The notes: a model not told the origin generated them from the letters alone. DNA of 64,000 bases from Flectobacillus sp. BAB-3569 (GCF_002270355.1 NZ_NJFZ01000042.1:98948-162947); one strand, 5' to 3'. Shown: positions 16,051 through 25,548, numbered from the stretch's first letter. Made by a program: numbers and translations.

Positions 16051-18396
16051 TTATTGTTCTTCTAACACTACTGCTTTAGTTTTTCTAACATCCAATTTTT
16101 TACGATTGATTGTCAACAGTAATGCTGGTAATAAAATCAAGTTGGTACACATCGCAATCAAAAGTGTAATAGATACCATCACACCCATAGCAGCAGTTCC
16201 GCCAAAACTTGATGCAGCAAATATAGAGAATCCACAGAACAAAATTACGGCTGTGTAAATCATACTCAAACCTGTACCAAAAATGGTGTTAGTGATAGAT
16301 TCGCGTACACTATTGCCTTTTTCTTCCAATTCTTGACGATAACGCGTCAAGAAATAAACTGTTCCATCTGAGGCAATACCGAAAGTAATACTAAAGATTA
16401 GAATCGTAGAAGGCTTAAAGTGAATATCGAAAAAGCCCATAATTCCCGCTGTCAATGCCAATGGAATCAAACAAGGTAATTTTGATAAAATAATGATAGG
16501 AATCGAGCGGAAAAGCACCATACCCACCAAAGCAATCAACACAATGGCAATCAACAAACTTTCGTACAAGTTGCCCAACAAGTAGTCATTGCTTTTCAAA
16601 AACACCAAGCTATGTCCTGTCAAGCTTACTTTATATTGGTCTTTCGGAAAAATCTCATCCACTTGTGGCTGGATTTCTTTCATCAATTCTTTGATACGTA
16701 CCGAACCAACATCAGCCATTTGGTAACTGATACGGGTGATACTTTTATCATCGTTCAAGAACGGTTTGATTTGTTTTGAGGCTGATGAAGAATCAGTTTG
16801 TAGATATTCTGAGAGTTTTGACAACTCAAAAACACTAGGCATAATAAAGTATCGTCCTTCACCACCTTTGTAAGATTGGTATAAGAAACGAACTGCCTCA
16901 ACAATCGATAATGGTTTTGAAAACTCCTTGTATTGCTTTAAACGATTTTGTAAAGATTTTATCTTGTACAAGGTTTCAGCTTGGTTATCAAATACCCCAT
17001 TCTTATGCTTAGTATCTACCATGATTTCGAAAGGCAAAACACCATTGAAGTTTTCTTCGAAAAAGCGTAAATCGGCATAAATAGGATCTTTTTTAGGAAG
17101 GTCATCTACAACATATCCGATTACATTGATTTTGGTAACACCATAAGCAGATACCAACACAACTACCAAGGCTGTCAAATAAATCGCTGGACGGTGGTTA
17201 TGAACTGTATGATCAATCCATGACAAGAACTTCTTAGCCCATTTTCCGTCCAAATGCTTCAAATGCTTCACTTGAGGCAATCCCATGTAGTACACCGAAA
17301 TTGGAACTAAAACCAAACAAAGCACGTAAGTAACCATTACATTCAGGGCAGACACAACGCCAAATTCGACCAACAAACTACTATTTGTAAAATAAAACAC
17401 CCCAAATCCAATCGCTGTTGTCATATTGGCAAGGAAGGTCGATAAACCAATCCCTGTAATCATATTATGAATCGCAAGCTGCTTATCGCCATGAGCCGAC
17501 AATTCTGCTTGGTAGCGATTAATCAAGAAAATACAGTTTGGTACACCAATCACAATCAATAATGGCGGAATCAAACCTGTTAACATCGTAATCTTATAAC
17601 CCATCATTACGAGTGTTCCTACCGAAAATACCACACCAATCAATACCACCAAAATTGATACTAGGGTGAATCGAATAGAGCGGAAGAAAAACCATAAAAT
17701 AGCCGCAGTCACTAGTACGGCCAATCCCATAAACAGCTCCATTTCGTGCGATACCTTTTGCATCGTAGCAGTACGAATAAAAGGCATACCTGAAAGATGA
17801 AGCGTAGTATGGTGTTTTTCCTCAAACTGATGTGCTAAATCTCTGATTTCTTGAACAATTGAAATACGTTTCTTTGAGTTCAAAGCTTTCTCATTGAAAG
17901 TAATCGCCATCAAGGTGGTATTGGTTTTTGTATTAATCACCATACCGTCATAGAACTTCAAATTGGCAATTTTTTCCTTAATTGAATCAACCTCAGCCTG
18001 AGACTTTGGTTTTTGAGTCAACAAAGGTTTTACCTCAAAACGCTTGGTTGTTTCATTGACTTTCAAGTCAATCAAATTTGTTAGAGAGATTACATTTTTA
18101 ATTCCCTCATGCTTTTTAATCGCCTGTGAAAGGTCGTACCAATCATTAAAATTCTCTAATTTATATAAGTCAGGCGACTGGTATCCAATCACCATAAGGC
18201 TACCATCTTCGCCAAATAATTTTCTGAAACGTTGATATTCTTGTTCGATTGGGTCGTTTGCTGGAAGAATACGGGCAAATTCATAAGATAATTGGATTCG
18301 GCTAGCCTGATACCCCATGTAAATGGTTGATACGATAATTAATCCAATCCAAAATAATCTATTTCGGATGATTAGTTCTGCGATTTTATTCCACAT
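16051..18396 (-). CDS. RND superfamily (MMPL/SSD-type) exporter
   Basis: 781 residues, about two-thirds of the length of a drug-efflux RND pump and typical of MMPL or hydrophobe-exporter members. One membrane helix near 15-30 is followed by a periplasmic domain (about 32-215), a helix bundle (about 218-400; FMGLAVLVTAAILWFFF, GIGLSTFLANMTTAIGFGV), a second helix and periplasmic domain (about 405-625), and a second bundle (about 628-765; ITFGIASDGTVYFLTRYRQE). The internal duplication is clear. No periplasmic adaptor or outer-membrane channel gene is adjacent, so it probably moves lipids or other hydrophobic molecules across the inner membrane. The substrate cannot be inferred. Confidence 0.88.
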   Translation of the reverse strand: MWNKIAELIIRNRLFWIGLIIVSTIYMGYQASRIQLSYEFARILPANDPIEQEYQRFRKLFGEDGSLMVIGYQSPDLYKLENFNDWYDLSQAIKKHEGIKNVISLTNLIDLKVNETTKRFEVKPLLTQKPKSQAEVDSIKEKIANLKFYDGMVINTKTNTTLMAITFNEKALNSKKRISIVQEIRDLAHQFEEKHHTTLHLSGMPFIRTATMQKVSHEMELFMGLAVLVTAAILWFFFRSIRFTLVSILVVLIGVVFSVGTLVMMGYKITMLTGLIPPLLIVIGVPNCIFLINRYQAELSAHGDKQLAIHNMITGIGLSTFLANMTTAIGFGVFYFTNSSLLVEFGVVSALNVMVTYVLCLVLVPISVYYMGLPQVKHLKHLDGKWAKKFLSWIDHTVHNHRPAIYLTALVVVLVSAYGVTKINVIGYVVDDLPKKDPIYADLRFFEENFNGVLPFEIMVDTKHKNGVFDNQAETLYKIKSLQNRLKQYKEFSKPLSIVEAVRFLYQSYKGGEGRYFIMPSVFELSKLSEYLQTDSSSASKQIKPFLNDDKSITRISYQMADVGSVRIKELMKEIQPQVDEIFPKDQYKVSLTGHSLVFLKSNDYLLGNLYESLLIAIVLIALVGMVLFRSIPIIILSKLPCLIPLALTAGIMGFFDIHFKPSTILIFSITFGIASDGTVYFLTRYRQELEEKGNSVRESITNTIFGTGLSMIYTAVILFCGFSIFAASSFGGTAAMGVMVSITLLIAMCTNLILLPALLLTINRKKLDVRKTKAVVLEEQ

Positions 18397-18544
18397 ATAG
18401 TGTAATGTTAAATGATGATTGAGCCTTTTTTAAAATCACTGTTTGTATGCGATACTTCAAAAAGGCGGCGTTCAGTGATTTGGCTTATTCCTAACTGTAA
18501 AAATAAATTGTATGTCTGAAGAGTTCAGTTGTATTACCCAAAAT

Positions 18545-18904
18545 TCATGGAGCATTGATGTCGATATAATATTGGGTTAATAACTGATAGGGAATGAGAA
18601 GAAATATATTACTTAACGCAAATGAAGGATAAAATCTTATGAGTGCGTGTTGGCAATGAAACTTCAGACCAAAGCCTAGTTTGTCAAAGTCGTGTAAGAT
18701 TTTCACAAAGCTTTCAAAACATTTCGAAAAACTCAACGCTATGTCGTCAAAATAGCTATCGGTTTGTTCTAGCGAAATGTTTGCCGCTAGTTTACTTTCA
18801 ATCTGATATTGTAACACAATCTTACCCGTAATGCCATAACTCATCATTATTATAGCGAGCATCATAGCAAAGGCGGGCAATATGTTACTTTTAAAATATA
18901 TCAT
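18545..18904 (-). CDS. Small putative membrane protein, unknown
   Basis: 119 residues from an ATG at 18904. The N-terminus is hydrophobic (ILPAFAMMLAIIMMSYGITG), followed by a polar middle with two cysteines (SKCFESF, FHCQHALIRF) and a hydrophobic C-terminus (FALSNIFLLIPYQLLTQYY). I recognise no family. It is alone between the RND-type gene and a 170-base, extremely A/T-rich gap (18905-19029). It could be a decayed remnant of a longer gene. Confidence that it is expressed is limited. Confidence 0.4.
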   Translation of the reverse strand: MIYFKSNILPAFAMMLAIIMMSYGITGKIVLQYQIESKLAANISLEQTDSYFDDIALSFSKCFESFVKILHDFDKLGFGLKFHCQHALIRFYPSFALSNIFLLIPYQLLTQYYIDINAP

Positions 18905-19029
18905 GATTTACTACAAAATTAGTGTAGATGTCGGTTTTGCCCAAAAAAATAGGACTTTTCCCTATTTTTCATTTTATATTTACAAAAAAAATACAAAAAA
19001 TTAAATTTTATATTTTTAAAAAAACAAAA

Positions 19030-19054
19030 AAGACAGCCCATCACGAGCTGTCTT
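19030..19054 (-). terminator. Terminator of the aldose epimerase gene
   Basis: 8-bp stem (19030-19037 with 19047-19054); minus-strand T-run follows (TTTTTTGTTTTTTT). It ends the minus-strand arabinose gene set. Confidence 0.85.
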
Positions 19055-19077
19055 CTCTTATATATTTTGTATTTTTC

Positions 19078-20208
19078 TTATTTCTTTACCGAAAACTTAT
19101 AAACCGTAGTTGTTTCATATGTTTCTCCTGGTTTCAATACAGTGCTTGGGAATTTTGCTTGGTTTGGAGAGTCAGGATAATGTTGCGTCTCTAAACACAA
19201 ACCAAAACGGTGCTTGTACACTTTGCCACCTTTTCCTGTAATAGTACCATCCAAGAAGTTACCTGTATAAAACTGAATCGCTGGTTCGGTTGTGAATACT
19301 TCCAACACACGTCCGCTTGTTGGCTCATACACCGAAGCGGCCAATTTCAAGTTCTTCGTCGAGTCAGTTAATACCCAGCAGTGGTCATAGCCTAATCCAA
19401 ATTTAATTTGCTCATCCTTCGCATCATTGATTCTTGCGCCGATTTTGAATGGCTTAGTGAAATCAAATGGAGTTCCAGCTACTGGTTTCAATTCACCCGT
19501 AGGAATCAACGTTGCATCTACTGGTAAGAATTTGTCAGCATTCAATGTTACTTCGTGGTCTAAGATATCGCTATCAAAACCACCTTTCAAGTTGAAATAA
19601 GCATGGTTTGTCAAGTTTACTACCGTTGCTTTGTCAGTAGTCGCTTTGTAGTCGATTTTCAAAGAATTATCTTTTTGCAAAGTATAAACCACCTCTACCG
19701 ACAAGTTGCCTGGATATCCTTCTTCGCCATCTTTTGCGGTGTATGTCAATTTCAATGATGGTTCTTCACCTTCGATTGGCGTAGCTTTCCAAAGTACTTT
19801 ATCAAATCCTTTCAAACCGCCATGCAAAGCATTTGGTCCGTTATTTTTAGCTAGAGAGTAAGCTTTTCCATCTAAAGTAAATTGTCCTTTGGCGATACGG
19901 TTGCCATAGCGACCAATCAAAGCGCCGAAATATGGAACACCTTTCTGATAACCCGAAAGTGAATCGCAACCAAGCGTGATATCATCAAATTTTCCATTTT
20001 TATCTGGAGCTGTCCAAGAAACGATTGTACCACCAAAATCAGAAATTTGAACGGTAGTTCCTGCGGCATTGTGCAAGGTGTAAAGCGTAGCTTGTGTGCT
20101 ATCAGAAACTTTTCCGAAAGCCGATTGTTCGATTTTCAAGCTATCAGAAGTTCCTTGAGTAGATTCAGATTTTTTACTTTCGCAAGCCCACAACAAACTG
20201 GCTGTCAA
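19078..20208 (-). CDS. galM: Aldose 1-epimerase (mutarotase), lipoprotein whose signal start is out of frame
   Basis: 376 residues as read from a TTG at 20208. GalM signatures: NGPNALHGGLKGFDKVLW, VNLTNHAYFNLKG, the catalytic-type QFYTGNFLDG and GLCLETQHYPDSPN. It interconverts alpha and beta anomers of sugars released by the surrounding arabinan enzymes. The real start is probably the ATG at 20240. From there MKK is followed by a frame that stops after eight codons, but one extra A in the A7 run (20231-20237 on the plus strand) yields MKKNNLLVASLL joined to TASLLWAC, a complete lipoprotein signal with lipobox LLWAC. It is the last gene of the arabinose locus and lies 173 bases after the transaldolase-like gene. 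Confidence 0.92.
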   Translation of the reverse strand: MTASLLWACESKKSESTQGTSDSLKIEQSAFGKVSDSTQATLYTLHNAAGTTVQISDFGGTIVSWTAPDKNGKFDDITLGCDSLSGYQKGVPYFGALIGRYGNRIAKGQFTLDGKAYSLAKNNGPNALHGGLKGFDKVLWKATPIEGEEPSLKLTYTAKDGEEGYPGNLSVEVVYTLQKDNSLKIDYKATTDKATVVNLTNHAYFNLKGGFDSDILDHEVTLNADKFLPVDATLIPTGELKPVAGTPFDFTKPFKIGARINDAKDEQIKFGLGYDHCWVLTDSTKNLKLAASVYEPTSGRVLEVFTTEPAIQFYTGNFLDGTITGKGGKVYKHRFGLCLETQHYPDSPNQAKFPSTVLKPGETYETTTVYKFSVKK

Positions 20209-20230
20209 TAAACTTGCTACGAGGAGATTG

Positions 20231-20237
20231 TTTTTTT
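20231..20237 (-). other. Homopolymer one base short at the start of galM
   Basis: Seven T on the plus strand (A7 in the coding strand) directly after the ATG at 20240-20238. Distance from this ATG to the open frame is 2 modulo 3; A8 restores a full lipoprotein signal. Confidence 0.75.
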
Positions 20238-20412
20238 CATAGTTTTTTTACTGTAAAATGGAAAAATTTGGGTTATCAAGAATTATATCGGATGTCGGAT
20301 TTTTGATTTCGAATTGATAAAAATTCTCATATCTTGAAATCAAAAATCCTATCCAAAATTGTCTATTTTTTAGTAATAATTCAAAACGCCGCACTCTTCT
20401 TTCTTCACGCAA

Positions 20413-21069
20413 TTAGTTCCACTTTCCTGCCATATCTTTCATAAACTTCTCAAGACCACTATCAGTCAAAGGATGTTTAAGTAATGCCAAGATAGCACTT
20501 AATGGACCAGTCATCACATCTGCACCAATTTCAGCACATTGAAGAATATGCACAGGGTGACGAATAGATGCCGCTAGAATTTCTGTTTCGAAACCATAAT
20601 TATCATATATCGTGCGAATTTGCTCGATTAATTTAGTTCCATCAAAAGAAATATCATCTAAACGTCCCACAAATGGCGAAACATAAGTAGCACCAGCTTT
20701 TGCGGCTAACAAAGCTTGTCCCGCTGAAAACACTAAAGTACAGTTTGTCTTGATGCCCTTATCAGAAAAATAGCGAATCGCACGGATACCATCTTTAATC
20801 ATGGGTACTTTTACCACGATTTTTTCATCCAATGCCGCAAGGATTTCACCTTCAGCAATCATGCCTTCATAATCTGTTGAAATTACCTCAGCACTTACGT
20901 CGCCATCTACAATCGCACAAATGGCTTTGTAATGAGCAATAATATTGTCTTTACCACTGATACCTTCTTTGGCCATCAATGATGGATTGGTTGTTACACC
21001 ATCCAAAACACCTAAGTTTTGTGCTTCTTGAATTTCCTGCAAATTGGCAGTGTCAATAAAAAATTTCAT
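20413..21069 (-). CDS. Transaldolase-family aldolase (fructose-6-phosphate aldolase-like)
   Basis: 218 residues, the size of the compact FSA/TalC-type members rather than full-length transaldolase (about 320). Motifs: [29 protein letters not shown], the Schiff-base lysine in [43 protein letters not shown] (split here: [10 protein letters not shown] and [12 protein letters not shown]) and the C-terminal [14 protein letters not shown]. It would feed pentose phosphate carbon from AraD's xylulose 5-phosphate into central metabolism. Its start lies one base after the stop of the HAD phosphatase gene, so the two are co-translated. Confidence 0.92.
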   Translation of the reverse strand: MKFFIDTANLQEIQEAQNLGVLDGVTTNPSLMAKEGISGKDNIIAHYKAICAIVDGDVSAEVISTDYEGMIAEGEILAALDEKIVVKVPMIKDGIRAIRYFSDKGIKTNCTLVFSAGQALLAAKAGATYVSPFVGRLDDISFDGTKLIEQIRTIYDNYGFETEILAASIRHPVHILQCAEIGADVMTGPLSAILALLKHPLTDSGLEKFMKDMAGKWN

Positions 21070-21070
21070 G

Positions 21071-21727
21071 TCAAATAAGTTTTAAAGTTGAAAACAGATT
21101 AAGGGTTGTGTAATCGGGTAGGCAAAACAATACGCTTGCAAACCCTTCGAATTCTTCCGCTTTGTGCGTCGTCGTAACAATGACAGCCTTCATTCCAGCA
21201 TTGAGCGCCGTGCGTGCTCCTGTGGGCGAATCCTCAAATACCAAACACTGCTCATAAGGCACGTCCAATTGGTCGGCTACCTTAAAAAACACTGTCGGGT
21301 CGGGTTTACCTAAAGTCACATCACGATCGCAAACAATCGACTTGAAATAATGACGAATGTTCAAATTGTCTAACACAAAATCTACATTTTCGGCACGTGC
21401 AGCTGTACCAATTCCCATCGGAATACCAGCTTCATGAGCCGTTTGTAGTAATTGTGCTAATCCATCCACCAATCTGAGTTCAGGCAAAAACACCTCACGG
21501 TAAATCGCCTCTTTCTCAAATGAAATTTTATCACGCTCTTCAAAAGAGTATTGTTCTCCGAAAATACGCTGTAAAATTTCATCATTTTTGCCATGACATG
21601 TAGCGATAACTTCTTCCAAAGTCATTACTTTTCCCAGTTCGGCGAGTTTCTTTTGCCATGCACGGTGATGAACCATCATGTTGTCCACCATAGTTCCGTC
21701 CATATCAAAAATTAGAGCATTTTGCAT
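21071..21727 (-). CDS. HAD-superfamily sugar-phosphate phosphatase / beta-phosphoglucomutase-like
   Basis: 218 residues from the ATG at 21727; the frame opens at a TTG at 21733, which is less likely. Motif [10 protein letters not shown] (nucleophile D and acid D), motif II threonine in [10 protein letters not shown], motif III lysine in [13 protein letters not shown] and motif [20 protein letters not shown] are all present, with a helical cap between I and II. Close relatives dephosphorylate sugar phosphates or isomerise hexose phosphates. In this operon a role in clearing phosphorylated pentoses is plausible. The stop and the next gene's ATG are separated by one base. Confidence 0.9.
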   Translation of the reverse strand: MQNALIFDMDGTMVDNMMVHHRAWQKKLAELGKVMTLEEVIATCHGKNDEILQRIFGEQYSFEERDKISFEKEAIYREVFLPELRLVDGLAQLLQTAHEAGIPMGIGTAARAENVDFVLDNLNIRHYFKSIVCDRDVTLGKPDPTVFFKVADQLDVPYEQCLVFEDSPTGARTALNAGMKAVIVTTTHKAEEFEGFASVLFCLPDYTTLNLFSTLKLI

Positions 21728-21739
21728 CACCAATGATTT

Positions 21740-22621
21740 TTATTGTTTTAATAAAAACTCCAACTCTGCCTTACTTGCCTTAAATACCGTACCATGACGA
21801 GTACCCTTCGGAAAATGAACTTCTTCAGAAATATCTACCCAATTTTTTAGGTCTTTCGATTTCAAAGCTCCCATTTTGTGGCGTGTATATTGGTCGAAAT
21901 ATACAACCCAATCTTCACCAATTTTAGTTACCGTAGGCCCTTCAATCCAATCTAATTTTGAGATTGGCTCGGATGCAGGCGAAAAACCACTGTTCAAATG
22001 TTTGCTCAAAGCAAGCTTCAAATTCTTTTTTACAGGGTTTTTGGTCTCATCTTTCATAATCATAGCATATTTTTTCTTGGAAACTTGAAAAATTGATACG
22101 TCAATTACGTTGAAACCAGGGTCGTAAAACAAGCGAGTAGGGGTAAAGGTTTTGAAATCCTTCGTTGTAGTCGAATACATACGGTGGTTGTATTTGCCAT
22201 CGCCTTTGCCACCTTCAGTACTAGGAAATCTATCAGGAATCGTAGTAGCCCAATAAATCAAATATTCTTTGGTTTTGGCATCATAATTAATCTCTGGAGC
22301 CCAGCAGTTGAGCGCCGTTGGCTCATGTGACATCACAGGGATAAATTGTTGTTCTGACCAATGCACCAAATCTTTCGAACGTGCATAGCCAATACCAAGA
22401 TCATTCCAAGAAACTGTCCATACCATGTGAAAGTAACCATCTGGACCTTTCAAAATACAAGGATCACGCATGAGCTTGTCTTTGCTAACAGTTGGACGTA
22501 AAAATGAACTATCTTTTTTCAAAGCAGTCCAATTGTAACCATCATAACTATAAGCCAAATGCAAACCATCCTGACCATTATCTCTAAAAGAAGAAAACAA
22601 ATAGACATCTTTTTGTGCCAT
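21740..22621 (-). CDS. Glycoside hydrolase family 43-like arabinosidase; signal peptide out of frame
   Basis: 293 residues as read. A five-bladed beta-propeller is indicated by repeated WTxxG and YYI-type strands: LHLAYSYDGYNWTALKK, MRDPCILKGPDGYFHMVWT (candidate catalytic D53), NCWAPEINYDAKTKEYLIYW, and KLDWIEGPTVTKIGEDW (candidate catalytic acid). The ATG at 22683 is followed by T7 and then a stop; one more T gives MKIRFFLGLLLG running into TTSMAQ, a perfect signal peptide in frame with this protein. So the mature enzyme is periplasmic or secreted. It is cotranscribed with the HAD and aldolase genes (6 to 13-base spacing). Exact GH43 subfamily and linkage are not determined. Confidence 0.85.
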   Translation of the reverse strand: MAQKDVYLFSSFRDNGQDGLHLAYSYDGYNWTALKKDSSFLRPTVSKDKLMRDPCILKGPDGYFHMVWTVSWNDLGIGYARSKDLVHWSEQQFIPVMSHEPTALNCWAPEINYDAKTKEYLIYWATTIPDRFPSTEGGKGDGKYNHRMYSTTTKDFKTFTPTRLFYDPGFNVIDVSIFQVSKKKYAMIMKDETKNPVKKNLKLALSKHLNSGFSPASEPISKLDWIEGPTVTKIGEDWVVYFDQYTRHKMGALKSKDLKNWVDISEEVHFPKGTRHGTVFKASKAELEFLLKQ

Positions 22622-22664
22622 AGATGTTGTTCCAAGTCCAAGAAGTAATCCAAGAAGGAGTCCT

Positions 22665-22671
22665 AAAAAAA
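22665..22671 (-). other. Homopolymer one base short in the GH43 signal peptide
   Basis: Seven A on the plus strand (coding T7). The ATG at 22683-22681 is 62 bases before the in-frame ATG at 22621; 63 would be in frame. T8 restores an uninterrupted signal peptide. Confidence 0.8.
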
Positions 22672-22756
22672 TCGAATTTTCATATCAATAACTGAAATAT
22701 TGGGTGGGGATAAGTTTTGAGTGATTTATTGAATTAGTGGTTTAGTGATTTTTTGA

Positions 22757-22799
22757 AATTTGTATCCATGGTTAGGAGTACTCACCATGGATACAAATT
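22757..22799. other. 15-bp perfect inverted repeat after the symporter gene
   Basis: Arms 22757-22771 and 22785-22799 with a 13-base loop, 28 bases past the symporter stop. There is no T-tract on either side, so it is more likely an mRNA 3'-end stabiliser or processing hairpin than a simple terminator. The bases just left of it (22715-22755) hold degenerate repeats of AGTGATTT/TAGTGGTTTAGTGA type. Confidence 0.6.
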
Positions 22800-22826
22800 C
22801 ATTTTCAAATTATAAAATCGATAATC

Positions 22827-24482
22827 CTACCAGAAAATTGTGTAAATCAATACAACAACGGCAGTAATTAATAGTGCGCCAAAACGGAACGCTTTATCTG
22901 ACTTAAACCAGCTGCTATCCACAACAAAAGCTTTTGGATGGTCTTTCCCTTTTGATTCAATTAAACTGATAACAACAGTTACCAGCGCACAAATCCAGAA
23001 TACAACACCCATACGGTTAAGGAAAGGCATATCTGGTGCTTGCACTTTCAAGAATGCCGACATTGGAATACTCAAAATAGTCGCTGCTAAGGCACCGTTG
23101 GCAGTAGCTTTTTTCCAGAAGAAACCTAACAAGAAAATTGCCAAGATACCTGGAGAAATAAATCCTGTGTATTCTTGAATGTATTGGAAACCTTGACCTA
23201 AGTTTTTCAACAATGGACTAATAGCCAATGCAATCACAAAAGAAACGACAATAGATACACGACCCAACCATACCATTTGCTTTTCGTTGAGGTCTGGTGC
23301 AAAGAATTTCTTATGAATATCCAAAACGTAAATCGTTGAGATACTGTTGGCTTTTCCTGCCAATGATGCTACAATCGCTGCGGTTAGTGCTGCAAACGCC
23401 ATACCTTTCAAACCTGTAGGAAGGATGTTCAATAAAACTGGATAAGCGTTATCTGGTTTTACAATACCGCCTTCTCTAATTCCTTCGACAATTGCCATAT
23501 CTGCATTTTCTTGGAATAGTACATACGCTGCCAAGCCCGGCAATACCACGATAATCGGCATTAGCATTTTGAGGAATGAAGCAAACAACAAACCCGAACG
23601 AGCCGTTTTCAAATCTGCACCCAAAGCACGTTGCGTGATATATTGATTACAACCAAAATAATTCAGGTTTACAATCCATTGACCTCCAACAATAAACATC
23701 AACAAGCCAGGCAATTGATTATAAGCATCAATCATACCGCCTTGACCGTCATGCACTTGATATTGTCCTTTAGCAAAAATCATGTGTAAATGGCTATCAG
23801 CTTTATCCTTAATCAAACTCAATCCTTCAAAAATACCTGCGCCCGAGCCCACTTTTGCAGAAAGTAAATCTAAGGCTAAGTAAGTCGTTGCCAAACCACC
23901 TACAACCAAACAAACCACCTGAATTACGTCGGTATAACCAATTACTTTCATACCACCAAGGGTAATAAAAATCGCAAAAATGGTCAAGAAAGTTGCACAA
24001 GCCATAAAACTAAAGCCTGTCATTGTTTCAAGACTCAATGCACCCAAGTAAATGATGGATGTTAAGTTTACCAAAATGTACAAAAACAACCAAAACACCG
24101 CCATAATCGTACTGATACGATTGTCGTAACGACTTGCCAAAAATTGCGGCATCGTGTAAATATTATTTCGGATATACATCGGTAAAAAGAATACCGCAAT
24201 CAAAATCAGCGAGAAAGCCCCCACCAATTCGTACACCGAAATAGCAATACCTAATTGAAAAGCCTGTCCACTCATGCCTATAAACTGCTCGGCGGAGATA
24301 TTTGAGGCAATAATTGACGAACCAATAGCCCACCATGTAAGTGAACCTTCCGCCAAGAAAAAGTCTTTTGAGTCAGCAGTTTGCTTACCCTTATTTTTGT
24401 AAACCCAATAACCGTAGCTCGCCACGATTACGAAGTAAACAAAGAAAATAATGTAGTCGAGAGATTCTAATCCGAGCTTCAT
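22827..24482 (-). CDS. Sodium:solute symporter (SSS/SGLT family), probable arabinose uptake
   Basis: 551 residues with about 14 membrane helices. SSS signatures: SLTWWAIGSSIIASNISAEQ with the sodium-site serines, QFIGMSGQAF, GGMKVIGYTDVIQ, the AFAALTAAIVASLAGKANS segment, and GRVSIVVSFVIALAIS. This matches the SGLT-like sugar symporters of Bacteroidota. Placement between araD and a GH43 gene in the arabinose locus makes L-arabinose (or a short arabino-oligosaccharide) the likely cargo, moved from periplasm to cytoplasm with sodium. It starts 288 bases after araD ends, in a gap rich in hairpins, so it may have its own promoter. Confidence 0.92.
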   Translation of the reverse strand: MKLGLESLDYIIFFVYFVIVASYGYWVYKNKGKQTADSKDFFLAEGSLTWWAIGSSIIASNISAEQFIGMSGQAFQLGIAISVYELVGAFSLILIAVFFLPMYIRNNIYTMPQFLASRYDNRISTIMAVFWLFLYILVNLTSIIYLGALSLETMTGFSFMACATFLTIFAIFITLGGMKVIGYTDVIQVVCLVVGGLATTYLALDLLSAKVGSGAGIFEGLSLIKDKADSHLHMIFAKGQYQVHDGQGGMIDAYNQLPGLLMFIVGGQWIVNLNYFGCNQYITQRALGADLKTARSGLLFASFLKMLMPIIVVLPGLAAYVLFQENADMAIVEGIREGGIVKPDNAYPVLLNILPTGLKGMAFAALTAAIVASLAGKANSISTIYVLDIHKKFFAPDLNEKQMVWLGRVSIVVSFVIALAISPLLKNLGQGFQYIQEYTGFISPGILAIFLLGFFWKKATANGALAATILSIPMSAFLKVQAPDMPFLNRMGVVFWICALVTVVISLIESKGKDHPKAFVVDSSWFKSDKAFRFGALLITAVVVLIYTIFW

Positions 24483-24560
24483 AGATTAATAGAAGGAGAT
24501 AAAAGATGGTGAGGCGTCACCAAAGGATTTCAGGTTTAATTTGAAAATTTCATTGCTGTA

Positions 24561-24693
24561 CTGAATTGAGAATGAAAAATTAGTACATAGACACCTTCGT
24601 AATCTTCTCAATTCAGCACGCTTCATTATTTTATAGTGTTTGACTTGCAGGTTGTCCTGCTATTGGTTTCTATTTTTCAAAAACCAATAGCAG
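24561..24693. other. Two perfect inverted repeats between araD and the symporter gene
   Basis: First: 12-bp arms 24561-24572 and 24605-24616. Second: 13-bp arms 24657-24669 and 24681-24693. A competing short stem GCAGG...CCTGC overlaps the left arm of the second. Neither is followed by a T-run. The 288-base gap shows no convincing gene; a 46-codon frame through the first repeat has no support. Confidence 0.5.
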
Positions 24694-24770
24694 TAATATG
24701 GGTACTTTTAGAGAAATGCTTTCGAATTTTTAGTTTTCAAAACTCCGAAATCTAAACTTTTTCACTTCGC

Positions 24771-25472
24771 CTAGCAACCTTGACCGTAGTAAGCATTTTT
24801 GCCATGTTTACGTTCGTAATGTTTCAAACGCAAAGTGTCCTTGATGCGAGGAGTGTTAGGGTTAATCTGTAATGTCAAATAAGCCATACGTGCGACTTCT
24901 TCGAGAACAGCTGCGCTATAAACTGACTTTTCAGCGGTTTTTCCCCAAGTAAAAGGACCATGATTTTGTAAAAGAACCATTTCCATTTCTTTGTAAGAAA
25001 GACCTTTATCAGCAAAACAGTTGAAGATTTGATTACCAGTTTCAAATTCATAATCACCTTCAATCATTTCGTCAGTCAACACAGGAGCACATGGAATATC
25101 TTGGTGAGTATGATCCGCATGCGTAGTTCCGAAGATAGGAATGTCCAAACCAGCTTGTGACCAAGCCACAGCATAGGTACTATGTGTATGTGTAATTCCA
25201 CCGATACCTTCCCAATTTTTATATAACTGAGCATGTGTTTTGGTATCTGAAGAAGGACGCATTTTGCCATCTACTACTTTGGCATCATAGTCCATAATAA
25301 CGATATCCTCAAGTTTCAAAAACTCATAAGGCACACCACTTGGTTTGATAGCAAACACCGCTTGCGAACGGTCAACAGCACTTACATTACCAAAAGTAAA
25401 AAGCACCAAACCCAGTTTAGGAAGCTGCATGTTTGCTTCATAACATTCCTCACGTAGAGATTGATAAGTCAT
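24771..25472 (-). CDS. araD: L-ribulose-5-phosphate 4-epimerase
   Basis: 233 residues, the normal length. Class II aldolase/epimerase fold: LVLFTFGNVSAVDR, FAIKPSGVPYEFL, the zinc site IGGITHTHSTYAVAWSQAG and HADHTHQDIPCAP, and the catalytic-region ALLQNHGPFTWG-type VLLQNHGPFTWGK. It converts L-ribulose 5-phosphate to D-xylulose 5-phosphate, the last dedicated step of arabinose breakdown. It is downstream of a GH51 gene that has its own terminator (25498-25521). Confidence 0.96.
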   Translation of the reverse strand: MTYQSLREECYEANMQLPKLGLVLFTFGNVSAVDRSQAVFAIKPSGVPYEFLKLEDIVIMDYDAKVVDGKMRPSSDTKTHAQLYKNWEGIGGITHTHSTYAVAWSQAGLDIPIFGTTHADHTHQDIPCAPVLTDEMIEGDYEFETGNQIFNCFADKGLSYKEMEMVLLQNHGPFTWGKTAEKSVYSAAVLEEVARMAYLTLQINPNTPRIKDTLRLKHYERKHGKNAYYGQGC

Positions 25473-25497
25473 GATTGTAATTAATTTTAGGTAAAAG

Positions 25498-25521
25498 ACT
25501 CGCCAGAGGTTTCTAGCGAGT
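25498..25521 (-). terminator. Terminator of the first GH51 gene
   Basis: Nine-pair stem with one G-U pair (25498-25521, loop AACC). The minus strand continues CTTTTACC, and araD begins 26 bases further, so readthrough into araD is likely. Confidence 0.7.
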
Positions 25522-25548
25522 TTTTACAATTGTATAGTAAAAGCTTTA

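Noticed and set aside
24483..24770. 46-codon frame on the minus strand (from about 24634)
   Set aside because: It runs through the inverted repeat and has a biased composition; no recognisable protein.
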